A stretch of DNA of 20,062 nucleotides from a virus, in the IMG/VR virus record IMGVR_UViG_3300032311_000838, positions 1 through 20,062 of that record; one strand, 5' to 3'. Within the stretch, counting starts at the first letter, position 1; the number at the start of each line of letters is the position of its first letter. A program made the position numbers and the translations under genes. Positions 13,617 through 19,590 of the stretch are shown in pieces. The notes under the pieces are model-generated. The model was not told the origin of the DNA. It saw nothing but the letters and a program-made list of their open reading frames with translations, and did not search any database.

Positions 13617-14366
13617 ATGAGTAAAAAATTAGATGGATATAGTATCAGCAGATGGGTATGGGATTACCTACCTGCTACAGGTGCAAAGCCTGTAGATTAT
13701 GCTCTAGCATTTTATATCTCCCATCTCCATAACTTAAATAAGAATGGAGGCTATTTATCTCTATTCTCTGAGGATATTTCAGTAAATCTAGGTATAGATA
13801 CCCGAACGATTTATAAAGCCCTTAAAAGGCTTGAAAATGCCTCATTTATTTCTATCATCTCTGAGGCTAAAAATCAGTACAAAACTTTAAAGATTAAAAT
13901 TACTCTAGGCATCCCATCTATGCAGGAGCATTTGCCTAAGCATTTGCCTATACAAAAAATGCAGGAGCAAAATGATATGCCTAAGCATTTGCCTAAGCAT
14001 TTGCCTCAGCAAAAAATGCAGGGGCACTCCTTATATATAGGTAAAGAACTAAATACTAAATATCATTATGATGATTATAGGGAGAAAAATGATGAGCTTT
14101 TAAATCAGTTTTTAGCAGATGAGAGCTACCTAGAAAGCTACTGCATGAATACAGGAATTAAGATAGAGGATTATGAAAAGCTAAGGACAGATTTTGTCCA
14201 AAATGCTAAGCTGAAAGCTGATGCATATCCTAGATATTCAGAGCTCATTAGGCATTTTGCAAACTTTAGCAGGAAGAGGCAGCAGATGGGAGATCCTACA
14301 AACTCTAAAAAATCGTTAAAAAGCAAACAGGAGAGAGCCCTAGAGCTGATCTCTCAGAAAAAATAA
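13617..14366 (+). CDS. Winged-helix replication-initiator-like protein
   Basis: A 249-residue protein. Residues 1-40 (YSISRWVWDYLPATGAKPVD) and a winged-helix segment at about 44-95 (LSLFSEDISVNLGIDTRTIY, KALKRLENASFISII) resemble the N-terminal domains of phage replication initiators such as lambda O or DnaD-like proteins. Residues about 101-136 are a repetitive basic linker with two MPKHLP/HLPKHLP blocks and MQE/KMQ; the DNA encoding them carries iteron-like repeats. The C-terminal part (about 145-230) is helical, with a RYSELIRHFANFSRKRQQMG stretch that may bind a helicase or its loader, as in DnaD/DnaT-type C-terminal domains. The gene has its own promoter and leader. Origin recognition and replisome loading are inferred from architecture. 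Confidence 0.62.
   Translation: MSKKLDGYSISRWVWDYLPATGAKPVDYALAFYISHLHNLNKNGGYLSLFSEDISVNLGIDTRTIYKALKRLENASFISIISEAKNQYKTLKIKITLGIPSMQEHLPKHLPIQKMQEQNDMPKHLPKHLPQQKMQGHSLYIGKELNTKYHYDDYREKNDELLNQFLADESYLESYCMNTGIKIEDYEKLRTDFVQNAKLKADAYPRYSELIRHFANFSRKRQQMGDPTNSKKSLKSKQERALELISQKK
13928..14023 (+). repeat. Iteron-like direct repeats, candidate replication origin
   Basis: GCATTTGCCT occurs four times, at 13928, 13940, 13985 and 13997, as two pairs each with a 12-base step. The whole block, including a downstream CAAAAAATGCAGG (13953 and 14010), is repeated with a 57-base offset. The repeats are inside the initiator-like gene, as the lambda origin lies inside gene O. They encode the basic linker, so protein repeat expansion is the alternative explanation. 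Confidence 0.6.
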
Positions 14367-14367
14367 A

Positions 14368-14396
14368 TACTTTTGTTTAAACCTAATACCTAAAGC
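14368..14396 (+). promoter_or_regulatory. -7 box plus leader before the 14397 gene
   Basis: TACTTTTG (14368-14375) starts two bases after the upstream stop; TTTAAACCTAATACCTAAAGC follows as leader up to the ATG. Only the -7 element is visible. Confidence 0.45.
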
Positions 14397-15104
14397 ATGA
14401 ACTACAAAGATTTACCTAAAAGAGAGCAGCAGGCAGCAGCCCTAGAGCTGATCTCTATAGCCTATGCCTACTATGGCACTAATGCAGAGGCAGAGGATCT
14501 AGCAATATCTGCAGGCATCCTAGCAGAGGATCTATCCTGCATCCCTGATCTGCAAGTAGAGGAGCTAAATAACCTATTTATCAGCTCACGAAAAAAGCAG
14601 GGAGATATTTATAAATGCTATCCTGCCCTCATTTACAAAATGATTAAAGCAGAAAAGAGCTCCATTAATCAGGTAAAACAATATTCTCAGATCCTACAGC
14701 CTGCAGAGGTTAATGAGAAACTAGAAAGAGAGAGAGCTGTAGATTTTGCTGATAGTGTAGCTATCCCATTTCTAACCCTACTCTCTGAATGCAGAGAAAA
14801 AGAGGCAGCTAAAAAATATCCCTTTATCCCTGCATCAGTAATCTATGATTTTCTCCTGAAACATAATGCAGCTGATCTATCCCTAGAGGATCAGGATTAT
14901 AATGAGGCTATCCATGAGCTAGAGAAAGCAGCAGAGCAGGCAGGATATTTTGAAGCTAAAGAGCTAAAGGATCTAATTACTCAGATAGCTATCCCTAAAG
15001 GATCTACAGAGCTATCATTTAGAGCTAAAGCCTATGCAGTTAAAAGGTTAGCCGTAGATGAGCAAAGATTTAAAACAACTATTTACAATTTAAAAACTTT
15101 ATAA
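14397..15104 (+). CDS. Unknown protein after the initiator (235 aa)
   Basis: A 235-residue, acidic, almost entirely helical protein with Ala-rich segments (REQQAAALELISIAYAYYG at about 9-27; AAKKYPFIPASVIYDFLLKH at about 137-156). There is no Walker A motif, so it is not a typical DnaC-like loader ATPase, and no cysteine cluster. The place right after a lambda-O-like gene, with its own -7 box and leader, suggests a partner in replication, but I recognise no family. It also could be a scaffold or regulator of the early region. It ends one base before the next gene. Confidence 0.6.
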   Translation: MNYKDLPKREQQAAALELISIAYAYYGTNAEAEDLAISAGILAEDLSCIPDLQVEELNNLFISSRKKQGDIYKCYPALIYKMIKAEKSSINQVKQYSQILQPAEVNEKLERERAVDFADSVAIPFLTLLSECREKEAAKKYPFIPASVIYDFLLKHNAADLSLEDQDYNEAIHELEKAAEQAGYFEAKELKDLITQIAIPKGSTELSFRAKAYAVKRLAVDEQRFKTTIYNLKTL

Positions 15105-15105
15105 T

Positions 15106-15360
15106 ATGGATTTTGGAGGATCAGAGGTTAGAGCTATGTTAATGTATTGGAAAATCAGAAAAGGGCTATTTAATCTGCATACTAGCCTAAGTAATAAGCT
15201 AGATATATATCAGCTAGAAAAAGATACTAATGAGGCTTTTTATAAAAACCTAGAGGAGATCAGGAAAAGAGCAAGCGATAACGAATTAAAAAATTTAGAG
15301 AATGTTGAAAAAAGCTATCAGCTCAGATACGAAGAGCAAAACCGATTTTATAAAGCCTAA
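15106..15360 (+). CDS. Small helical protein of unknown function (84 aa)
   Basis: An 84-residue protein; after a short N-terminus (MDFGGSEVRAML) it is a charged helix, with coiled-coil potential in the second half (YKNLEEIRKRASDNELKNLE, about 45-64). It begins one base after the upstream stop and overlaps the following gene by 59 bases. No family recognised. Confidence 0.5.
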   Translation: MDFGGSEVRAMLMYWKIRKGLFNLHTSLSNKLDIYQLEKDTNEAFYKNLEEIRKRASDNELKNLENVEKSYQLRYEEQNRFYKA

Positions 15361-15523
15361 GTATCTCAGGCAGATCTCTAGAACATCAGAGATTTACCTA
15401 GATGATAAGCCTATTAAATTTGAGGATTTTTACATAGCTCTAGGGCTAGATAGTTTATCTAGATTGAAAGCCTTTTATTACCTATCAGATCATAACAGGA
15501 TAAAGCTAAAGGTAAAAAAATGA
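15302..15523 (+). CDS. Small basic protein of unknown function (73 aa)
   Basis: A 73-residue basic protein with a C-terminal half reading KFEDFYIALGLDSLSRLKAF and ending in lysines (IKLKVKK). The second half may be a small helical DNA-binding fold, but no clear helix-turn-helix can be argued. The only ATG gives a 59-base overlap with the upstream gene. That is long for this genome, so a non-ATG start near 15360 is possible and the first 20 residues are uncertain. It overlaps the next gene as ATGA. Confidence 0.5.
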   Translation: MLKKAISSDTKSKTDFIKPKYLRQISRTSEIYLDDKPIKFEDFYIALGLDSLSRLKAFYYLSDHNRIKLKVKK

Positions 15524-15732
15524 GCATACTAAAATACTCCCATCTGCAGCTGATAGATCATTTTAAGAGGCTGCAATTTGATAAGGAGGTAGAGATACTA
15601 TCAGATAAGCAGGCAGCAGAATTAGCTTTTAAATATATCTGCAGCAGGCTAAAAAATGCAGATCATACTGCAGGAGAAATACAGGATCTAAATACTCAGT
15701 ACTATGCCCTAAAAACCTACCTAAATGAATAA
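15520..15732 (+). CDS. Small protein sharing a repeat with the DUF1064 gene (70 aa)
   Basis: A 70-residue helical protein (SHLQLIDHFKRLQFDKEVEI near the N-terminus). Residues about 51-60 (AGEIQDLNTQ) are identical to a stretch in the DUF1064 gene just downstream, with 29 of 30 underlying bases the same. In DUF1064 this peptide belongs to the family motif. Here it appears as an isolated piece, pointing to local duplication. It overlaps the next gene by 8 bases. Confidence 0.5.
   Translation: MSILKYSHLQLIDHFKRLQFDKEVEILSDKQAAELAFKYICSRLKNADHTAGEIQDLNTQYYALKTYLNE
15670..15699 (+). repeat. Copy 1 of a 30-base direct repeat
   Basis: Starts GCAGGAGAAATACAGGATCT and matches 15824-15853 except for one base, in the same coding frame. 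The copies lie 154 bases apart in adjacent genes. Confidence 0.85.
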
Positions 15733-16045
15733 GTATAGAAATAAGATAGTAGAACTAGATGGGCTTAAATTTGATAGCGCAAAAGAGGCTGCTAGGTATC
15801 AGATGCTAAAGCTGAGGGCTAGAGCAGGAGAGATACAGGATCTAAATACTCAGGTTAAAATGCCCTTTATCTATGAGGGTAAAGAGCTATTTAAGTACAT
15901 AGCTGATTTTACCTACTTTGATGTTATTAAAAAAAAGCTAATAATTGAGGACGTTAAATCAGAGTTTACTAAGAAATTACCTGTTTATAGATTAAAAAAA
16001 AAGCTGATAGAGGCTCAGTATAAAATCAAAATAGAGGAGATATGA
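15725..16045 (+). CDS. DUF1064-family nuclease-like protein
   Basis: A 106-residue protein resembling DUF1064, small phage proteins with a PD-(D/E)XK-like core. Seen motifs are LDGLKFDSAKEAARYQML (11-28, with Glu21 in the usual place), RAGEIQDLNTQV (33-44), YIADFTYFD (Asp61) and IIEDVKSEFTKKLPVYRLKK (73-92, D76-x-K78). The Asp61 and Asp76-x-Lys78 pattern fits a metal-dependent nuclease active site. Family members are often placed near replication and recombination genes and may resolve or trim DNA. It overlaps the previous gene by 8 bases and the next as ATGA. Length is normal for the family. Confidence 0.76.
   Translation: MNKYRNKIVELDGLKFDSAKEAARYQMLKLRARAGEIQDLNTQVKMPFIYEGKELFKYIADFTYFDVIKKKLIIEDVKSEFTKKLPVYRLKKKLIEAQYKIKIEEI
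15824..15853 (+). repeat. Copy 2 of a 30-base direct repeat
   Basis: Starts GCAGGAGAGATACAGGATCT; this copy belongs to the conserved AGEIQDLNTQ motif of the DUF1064 gene and is probably the source. Confidence 0.85.
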
Positions 16046-16260
16046 TAGAGATAACACCAAAAGAAATGGCAAAGGGATTATTTACACCTGAAAATTTAAG
16101 GAAAGGTTTAATGAAATCAATTCATGATAAAATTGAAATGGGATCAAAAACAAAAATTGTTTTTTCTGAACATATTGAAAAAAACGGAATAATTAATTTT
16201 ATTGAATATACTGAAAGTTTTTATTGGTTGGAGGTACAAAAAGAAATAGAAAAATTATGA
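16042..16260 (+). CDS. Small unknown protein with atypical codons (72 aa)
   Basis: A 72-residue protein beginning MIEITPKEMAKGLFTPENL. It uses GAA, CAA, TTG and AAT where its neighbours use GAG, CAG and CTA, suggesting recent arrival from another genome. Its C-terminus (YWLEVQKEIEKL) parallels that of the next gene (YWEEVKKYIEKL), and both end in an ATGA overlap. No catalytic motif or membrane segment. Function unknown. Confidence 0.6.
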   Translation: MIEITPKEMAKGLFTPENLRKGLMKSIHDKIEMGSKTKIVFSEHIEKNGIINFIEYTESFYWLEVQKEIEKL

Positions 16261-16481
16261 AACCTAAAGAAACTGCAGAAAAGCTAGTGGATGAGTATTA
16301 TAGCATCTTTGCTAAAAGGCTACATTTATCTGAAAGCTTTGATAGTCAGTATAGATATAATTTCTGCAAGCCTCTAGCTAAAGAATGCGCTCTAAAAGCA
16401 GTAGATCTATTACAGGAGCAGCTATTTTTAACCAATGGCAAATATTGGGAAGAGGTAAAAAAATACATTGAAAAGCTATGA
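16257..16481 (+). CDS. Small Bacteroidota-phage conserved protein (74 aa)
   Basis: The start is taken at ATG 16257 (MKPKETAEKLVDEYYSIFAK) rather than 33 bases upstream, because it gives the ATGA overlap usual in this operon. The segment AKECALKAVDLLQEQ (about 40-54) followed by YWEEVKKYIEKL at the end is a layout I know from many small Bacteroidota phage proteins of unknown function. Helical, no signal peptide. Confidence 0.62.
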   Translation: MKPKETAEKLVDEYYSIFAKRLHLSESFDSQYRYNFCKPLAKECALKAVDLLQEQLFLTNGKYWEEVKKYIEKL

Positions 16482-16720
16482 ACACACCGACCAAAATATA
16501 TAAGGATATGCTGATTAAGGCTCTGCAGGATCTCCTAGATTATCCTGAGGAGCAGTATCAGGGAGCTAAGAATATGCTAGATAATTTCATACATAACATA
16601 GAGCAGATGCAGCTAGCAGAGGATGAGCTATTTTTTAATTTTAATCAGGCTCTAATGGATATGGCAAAAAAAGTTAAAACTGAAAAGCTAATGGTAATCC
16701 CGATCAAGTACAAAAATTAA
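16478..16720 (+). CDS. Small helical protein of unknown function (80 aa)
   Basis: An 80-residue acidic helical protein (YKDMLIKALQDLLDYPEEQY, about 9-28; IEQMQLAEDELFFNFNQAL, about 41-59) with a short basic strand-like end (LMVIPIKYKN). It overlaps the upstream gene as ATGA; an 18-base gap follows. No family recognised. Confidence 0.55.
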   Translation: MNTPTKIYKDMLIKALQDLLDYPEEQYQGAKNMLDNFIHNIEQMQLAEDELFFNFNQALMDMAKKVKTEKLMVIPIKYKN

Positions 16721-16738
16721 CTGCCTATATTTACAAAT

Positions 16739-16906
16739 ATGAATGCAGAAAAATATCAGATCATAGAGGCTCTAAAGGAGCAGATTAAAGGAGATTTTAG
16801 CGAGAGAGATGCTGAGCTGTATAAACGGATCAGAGAGCTACAGCAGGAGGATCAGGTAGCTAAGCCTCAGGGCTCAGCCTTTGAATGCTTTGGATGCGGA
16901 TCGTAA
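16739..16906 (+). CDS. Small protein with terminal CxxCG motif (55 aa)
   Basis: ATG 16739 opens a 55-residue charged helix (YQIIEALKEQIKGDFSERDA, about 6-25) ending in ECFGCGS. The phage's codon style (GAG, CAG, CTA, GCT) runs through the whole frame, which is good evidence for translation. CFGCG is a half zinc-ribbon knuckle; a dimer could bind one metal. The stop (TAA) lies 4 bases before the next start. Confidence 0.65.
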   Translation: MNAEKYQIIEALKEQIKGDFSERDAELYKRIRELQQEDQVAKPQGSAFECFGCGS

Positions 16907-16910
16907 AATT

Positions 16911-17117
16911 ATGTGGGAATATAAAACAGAACAATTCAAAGTAGAACGAAATAGTGATAAAAACTGTGATGATATTTTGAATGAATTTGGTAGAGAGGGA
17001 TGGGAAGCCTTTTCAATTAAAAAAGAACCTTACTTTGATAGCAGATTGCGAATAGGTAAATATAAATTGCATACCGCTAATATATACGAAGTTAAATTAA
17101 AAAGGCGTGTAGGATAA
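16911..17117 (+). CDS. DUF4177-like small protein, atypical codons
   Basis: A 68-residue protein beginning MWEYKTEQFKVE, with LNEFGREGWEAFSI (about 23-36) and a closing strand (ANIYEVKLKRR). The W-E-Y-K start and the L-N-x-x-G-x-x-G-W-E centre are the signature of DUF4177, small beta-rich proteins of unknown function. I start it at ATG 16911. An ATG at 16881 in the same frame would add 10 residues read out of frame through the preceding gene. Codons (CGA, CGT, CAA, GAA, TTG) differ from the phage norm, so it is probably a recent acquisition. Confidence 0.7.
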   Translation: MWEYKTEQFKVERNSDKNCDDILNEFGREGWEAFSIKKEPYFDSRLRIGKYKLHTANIYEVKLKRRVG

Positions 17118-17120
17118 TTT

Positions 17121-17152
17121 TATATTTGCTAACTCATTAAAACCTAAAACCT
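17121..17152 (+). promoter_or_regulatory. -7 box plus conserved leader before 17153
   Basis: TATATTTG (17121-17128) and the 13-base leader AAACCTAAAACCT (17140-17152) directly before the ATG. The leader is identical to the one before the ERF gene. Confidence 0.55.
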
Positions 17153-17473
17153 ATGAGCAGATTAAATTACAAACTAATAGATAAATCCATAAATGCTAAT
17201 AAAAGATATGGGCAGGCTGATAAAATAGATTTCGTTACTTTTGTATTTAAATACTATAAAGCCCTTAATTTATTAGTAGAAATGCCTGAGCTGATAGATA
17301 AAACTCATGCAGATAAATTAGCTATCATGGATGAGCGGCAGTATTTCTATGGGCTAGTTAGGAATATACTAAATGAGGGCAGTAGTTATAAAAATGCTCT
17401 GAGGTATATTTATGAGAGAGAGCCTGAGGTTATTGCAGATTTTAGGCATGAACTTTATCTAAGATATAGATGA
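17153..17473 (+). CDS. Unknown protein upstream of the phosphoesterase (106 aa)
   Basis: A 106-residue helical basic protein (KIDFVTFVFKYYKALNLLVE, about 24-43; YKNALRYIYEREPEVIADF at about 78-96). It is the first gene of a unit opened by the 17121 box and leader and overlaps the phosphoesterase start as ATGA, so a linked function is likely. No motif or family recognised. Confidence 0.58.
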   Translation: MSRLNYKLIDKSINANKRYGQADKIDFVTFVFKYYKALNLLVEMPELIDKTHADKLAIMDERQYFYGLVRNILNEGSSYKNALRYIYEREPEVIADFRHELYLRYR

Positions 17474-18342
17474 TAGAAAAAATCAATAAAAACGTAATTA
17501 AGCATCAGCCTAAATTACTCTACAGCAATAACTTTAAACTAAAGTATATGCTGCTCTCGGATCTCCATTGGGATAACCCTAAATGCAACAGGGAGCTACT
17601 TAAATCTCATTTAGATCTAGCAGTAAAAGAGGGAGCATATATCCTACTAAATGGAGATACTTTCTGCCTCATGCAGGGAAAATATGATAAGAGAGGTAAT
17701 AAATCAGATATTAGAGCTGAGCATAACGGAGCTAATTATTTTGATCTGATAGTAGATGATGCATTAGAGTTTTTTGCTCCCTATGCTCAAAATATCCTGA
17801 TGGTAGGCTATGGTAATCACGAAACCTCTATAATGAAAATCCATGAATTTGATATTTTAAATCGGTTTGTTACTCTGCTAAATTATAAAGCAGGGAGTAA
17901 TATACAGATAGGAGGCTATGGAGGATATTTTATCATAGCTCCTGAGGTTAGTAATCATAAATTACCTATTACTAATTTACGTTATCATCATGGGCATGGA
18001 GGAGGAGGAGTAATTACAAAGGGAGTAATACAGGATAGCAGGCTGCAGATGTTTATAGATGCTGAGGTTATTTGGCAAGGGCACGTTCACGAATTATACC
18101 ACCACGTAAATAAGAGAGAAGTAATTAACCACCAATATAACGTATCTTTACAAAATCAGCATATCATTAGAACATCTACCTATAAAGAGGAGCATAATGC
18201 AGGCTACATGGGATACCACGTAGAAAAAGGTAGATTACCTAAGCCTCTAGGATGCTATATGATGGAGGTAGATCTATATAGAGAAAAAGGTGAAAATAGA
18301 AATTGGAAAAAAGAAATTAAATTTACAGCTTATGCAGGATGA
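17470..18342 (+). CDS. Calcineurin-like metallophosphoesterase
   Basis: A 290-residue protein with the full set of metallophosphoesterase motifs in order: SDLHWD (Asp31, His33), NGDTF (Asp63), GYGNHE (Asn116, His117), HHGHGGG (His174/His176) and GHVHEL (His205, His207). These residues bind two metal ions and cleave phosphodiester or phosphomonoester bonds. In phages such proteins may act on DNA ends, RNA or nucleotide signals; the substrate cannot be read from sequence. Length fits single-domain members. Bases about 18075-18160 use CAC, CAA and AAC more than elsewhere, a local mosaic patch. It overlaps the genes on both sides. Confidence 0.84.
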   Translation: MIEKINKNVIKHQPKLLYSNNFKLKYMLLSDLHWDNPKCNRELLKSHLDLAVKEGAYILLNGDTFCLMQGKYDKRGNKSDIRAEHNGANYFDLIVDDALEFFAPYAQNILMVGYGNHETSIMKIHEFDILNRFVTLLNYKAGSNIQIGGYGGYFIIAPEVSNHKLPITNLRYHHGHGGGGVITKGVIQDSRLQMFIDAEVIWQGHVHELYHHVNKREVINHQYNVSLQNQHIIRTSTYKEEHNAGYMGYHVEKGRLPKPLGCYMMEVDLYREKGENRNWKKEIKFTAYAG

Positions 18343-18541
18343 GGTATTATATGTAGGTAAAGGATGGGAAAATACCTATGGGATTAATGTAGAGATTAAT
18401 GTAGAGAAATTACTACAGCTCCCTAAAGATCAGTACGGGAATGTAAAATTATATGTAGGCAAAAGAAAGCAGCAGGATGAGAAGAGTAAAGCTACTCATT
18501 TTGTAAAAGAGAGAAAGCCATTAGAAAAAACTCCCTTTTAA
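18332..18541 (+). CDS. Small unknown protein after the phosphoesterase (69 aa)
   Basis: I take the ATG at 18332 (11-base overlap with the phosphoesterase stop) over a GTG at 18290. The 69-residue product begins MQDEVLYVGKGWENTYGINV, has a strand-rich first half (NVKLYVGKRKQ at about 41-51) and a Lys-rich tail (HFVKERKPLEKTPF). It reads like short Bacteroidota phage proteins of unknown function. Positive charge in the tail may allow nucleic-acid contact. Confidence 0.55.
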   Translation: MQDEVLYVGKGWENTYGINVEINVEKLLQLPKDQYGNVKLYVGKRKQQDEKSKATHFVKERKPLEKTPF

Positions 18542-18543
18542 TC

Positions 18544-18996
18544 ATGGATAAGAGATCAGCAGATAATATAGCTAAATTGCATCCTAAGCTGAGAGCTAAA
18601 GCCTCTGAGCTCTGGCAGGCATGGAATGATACAGGAGAGGAGCTAACTATAGTTACCTCTCTCAGAACTCCATTAGAGCAGAATGATCTTTATGCACAGG
18701 GTAGAACTAAGGCAGGCAAAATAGTTACTCAGGCTAAGGCATGGGATAGTATGCATAATTACGGATTAGCTATAGATTGCTATAATGCTGCAGATCTCAG
18801 AAAAGGAAAATTAACAGCTCCATCTACTAAGGCAGGAGCAGTAGCAGAAAAATTAGGTTGGGTATGGGGTGGAAGGTGGAAAAATCCCTATGATCCTCCT
18901 CATTTTCAATTTACAGGAAAGTACAAACTGATAGATCTAAAGGTAATGAGAAAGGATCTAGATGCTAAGGGATATTTAGAAAATCTAGATCTATGA
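18544..18996 (+). CDS. Endolysin, M15 peptidase type
   Basis: A 150-residue protein with the zinc-peptidase motifs of family M15 (VanY / L-alanyl-D-glutamate endopeptidases such as phage T5 endolysin). LRTPLEQNDLYAQGRT holds Arg41; SMHNYGLAIDCY supplies His71 and Asp78; and WKNPYDPPHFQF supplies His120. It would cut peptide cross-links of peptidoglycan. It has no signal peptide or separate cell-wall-binding domain, so it would need a holin to reach the wall. The length is typical of T5-type enzymes. It starts 2 bases after the previous stop and overlaps the next small membrane peptide as ATGA. Confidence 0.86.
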   Translation: MDKRSADNIAKLHPKLRAKASELWQAWNDTGEELTIVTSLRTPLEQNDLYAQGRTKAGKIVTQAKAWDSMHNYGLAIDCYNAADLRKGKLTAPSTKAGAVAEKLGWVWGGRWKNPYDPPHFQFTGKYKLIDLKVMRKDLDAKGYLENLDL

Positions 18997-19073
18997 TTAC
19001 TGCTATCTTTATTATTATCGGAGCTATTAACGTATATTTTTATATACTTAAATTACTGAAAAAGGATGCATAA
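18993..19073 (+). CDS. 26-residue single-span membrane peptide
   Basis: ATG 18993 overlaps the endolysin stop (ATGA), and the TAA overlaps the DUF3310 start (ATGCATAA). The product is one hydrophobic helix, MITAIFIIIGAINVYFYILK, followed by a basic tail (LLKKDA). Codon style and both overlaps fit a real gene. A single-span peptide next to the endolysin could be an antiholin, pinholin or regulator of lysis; it is also small enough for chance to be considered. Confidence 0.5.
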   Translation: MITAIFIIIGAINVYFYILKLLKKDA

Positions 19074-19284
19074 CAGCCATTATAAAACTGATAAAGGAGT
19101 ACAGGCTATAGATATTATAGATGCCTATGAATTAAATTTTAATCTAGGTAACGTAATTAAATACTGCTGCAGGGCAGGTAGAAAAGCTGAGGGCTCTGAT
19201 GCTAAAGAGGCTGCTCTAATGGATCTGCAGAAAGCTAAATACTATCTGCAGAAAGAGCTAGAAAAGTATCAGGATAAAGCCTGA
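19066..19284 (+). CDS. DUF3310-family protein (SaV-like)
   Basis: A 72-residue protein with HYKTDKGVQAIDIIDAYELN (about 5-24), LGNVIKYCCRAGRKA (about 27-41) and a C-terminal helix KEAALMDLQKAKYYLQKEL. This order is the DUF3310 pattern (SaV-like nucleotide kinase relatives), found widely in phages, function unproven and probably linked to nucleotide metabolism. The Cys pair follows a Lys-Tyr pair as in many members. It overlaps the peptide gene by 8 bases. Confidence 0.82.
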   Translation: MHNSHYKTDKGVQAIDIIDAYELNFNLGNVIKYCCRAGRKAEGSDAKEAALMDLQKAKYYLQKELEKYQDKA

Positions 19285-19299
19285 TTTATATTTATAGGT

Positions 19300-19590
19300 A
19301 TGAAAGATATTTTACATAGCTTAGGCATAGATATTACATTTTCTGCAGCAGGATTTTTAGGCTCTGCTCTGATGTTTTATAATAAGAAAAAGAAAACATG
19401 GGGAGGGGCTTTTATAGCTTTTACCTCAGGGATTTTATGTGCTAATTATGTTACTCCTGTTATTACTCATTCTCTAGGATTGGATGGGGAAAAAATGGAA
19501 AGAGGCATGGCATTTATTCTAGGCTTTATCGGATTGCAGGGAGTAGAGTATATGATAAATAAGTATTTCCCTAAAAAATCTGATGCATAA
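19300..19590 (+). CDS. Holin-like membrane protein
   Basis: A 96-residue protein with hydrophobic segments at about 10-27 (IDITFSAAGFLGSALMFY), 35-58 (GGAFIAFTSGILCANYVTPV) and 71-88 (AFILGFIGLQGVEYMI), and a basic end (NKYFPKKSDA). Three spans, a short charged loop (NKKKKTWG) and a position close to the endolysin fit a holin, the membrane pore that releases endolysin. I recognise the layout from putative holins of Bacteroidota phages. The start is 15 bases after the DUF3310 stop. The stop overlaps the next gene (ATGCATAA), the same junction as at 19066. Confidence 0.66.
   Translation: MKDILHSLGIDITFSAAGFLGSALMFYNKKKKTWGGAFIAFTSGILCANYVTPVITHSLGLDGEKMERGMAFILGFIGLQGVEYMINKYFPKKSDA

Noticed and set aside
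14397-15104. Helicase loader (DnaC-like) after the initiator
   Set aside because: No Walker A or Walker B motif is present; position alone does not support the call.
16881-16910. ATG 16881 as start of the DUF4177-like gene
   Set aside because: Those 10 residues read out of frame through the well-supported 16739 gene; MWEYK at 16911 is the usual family start.
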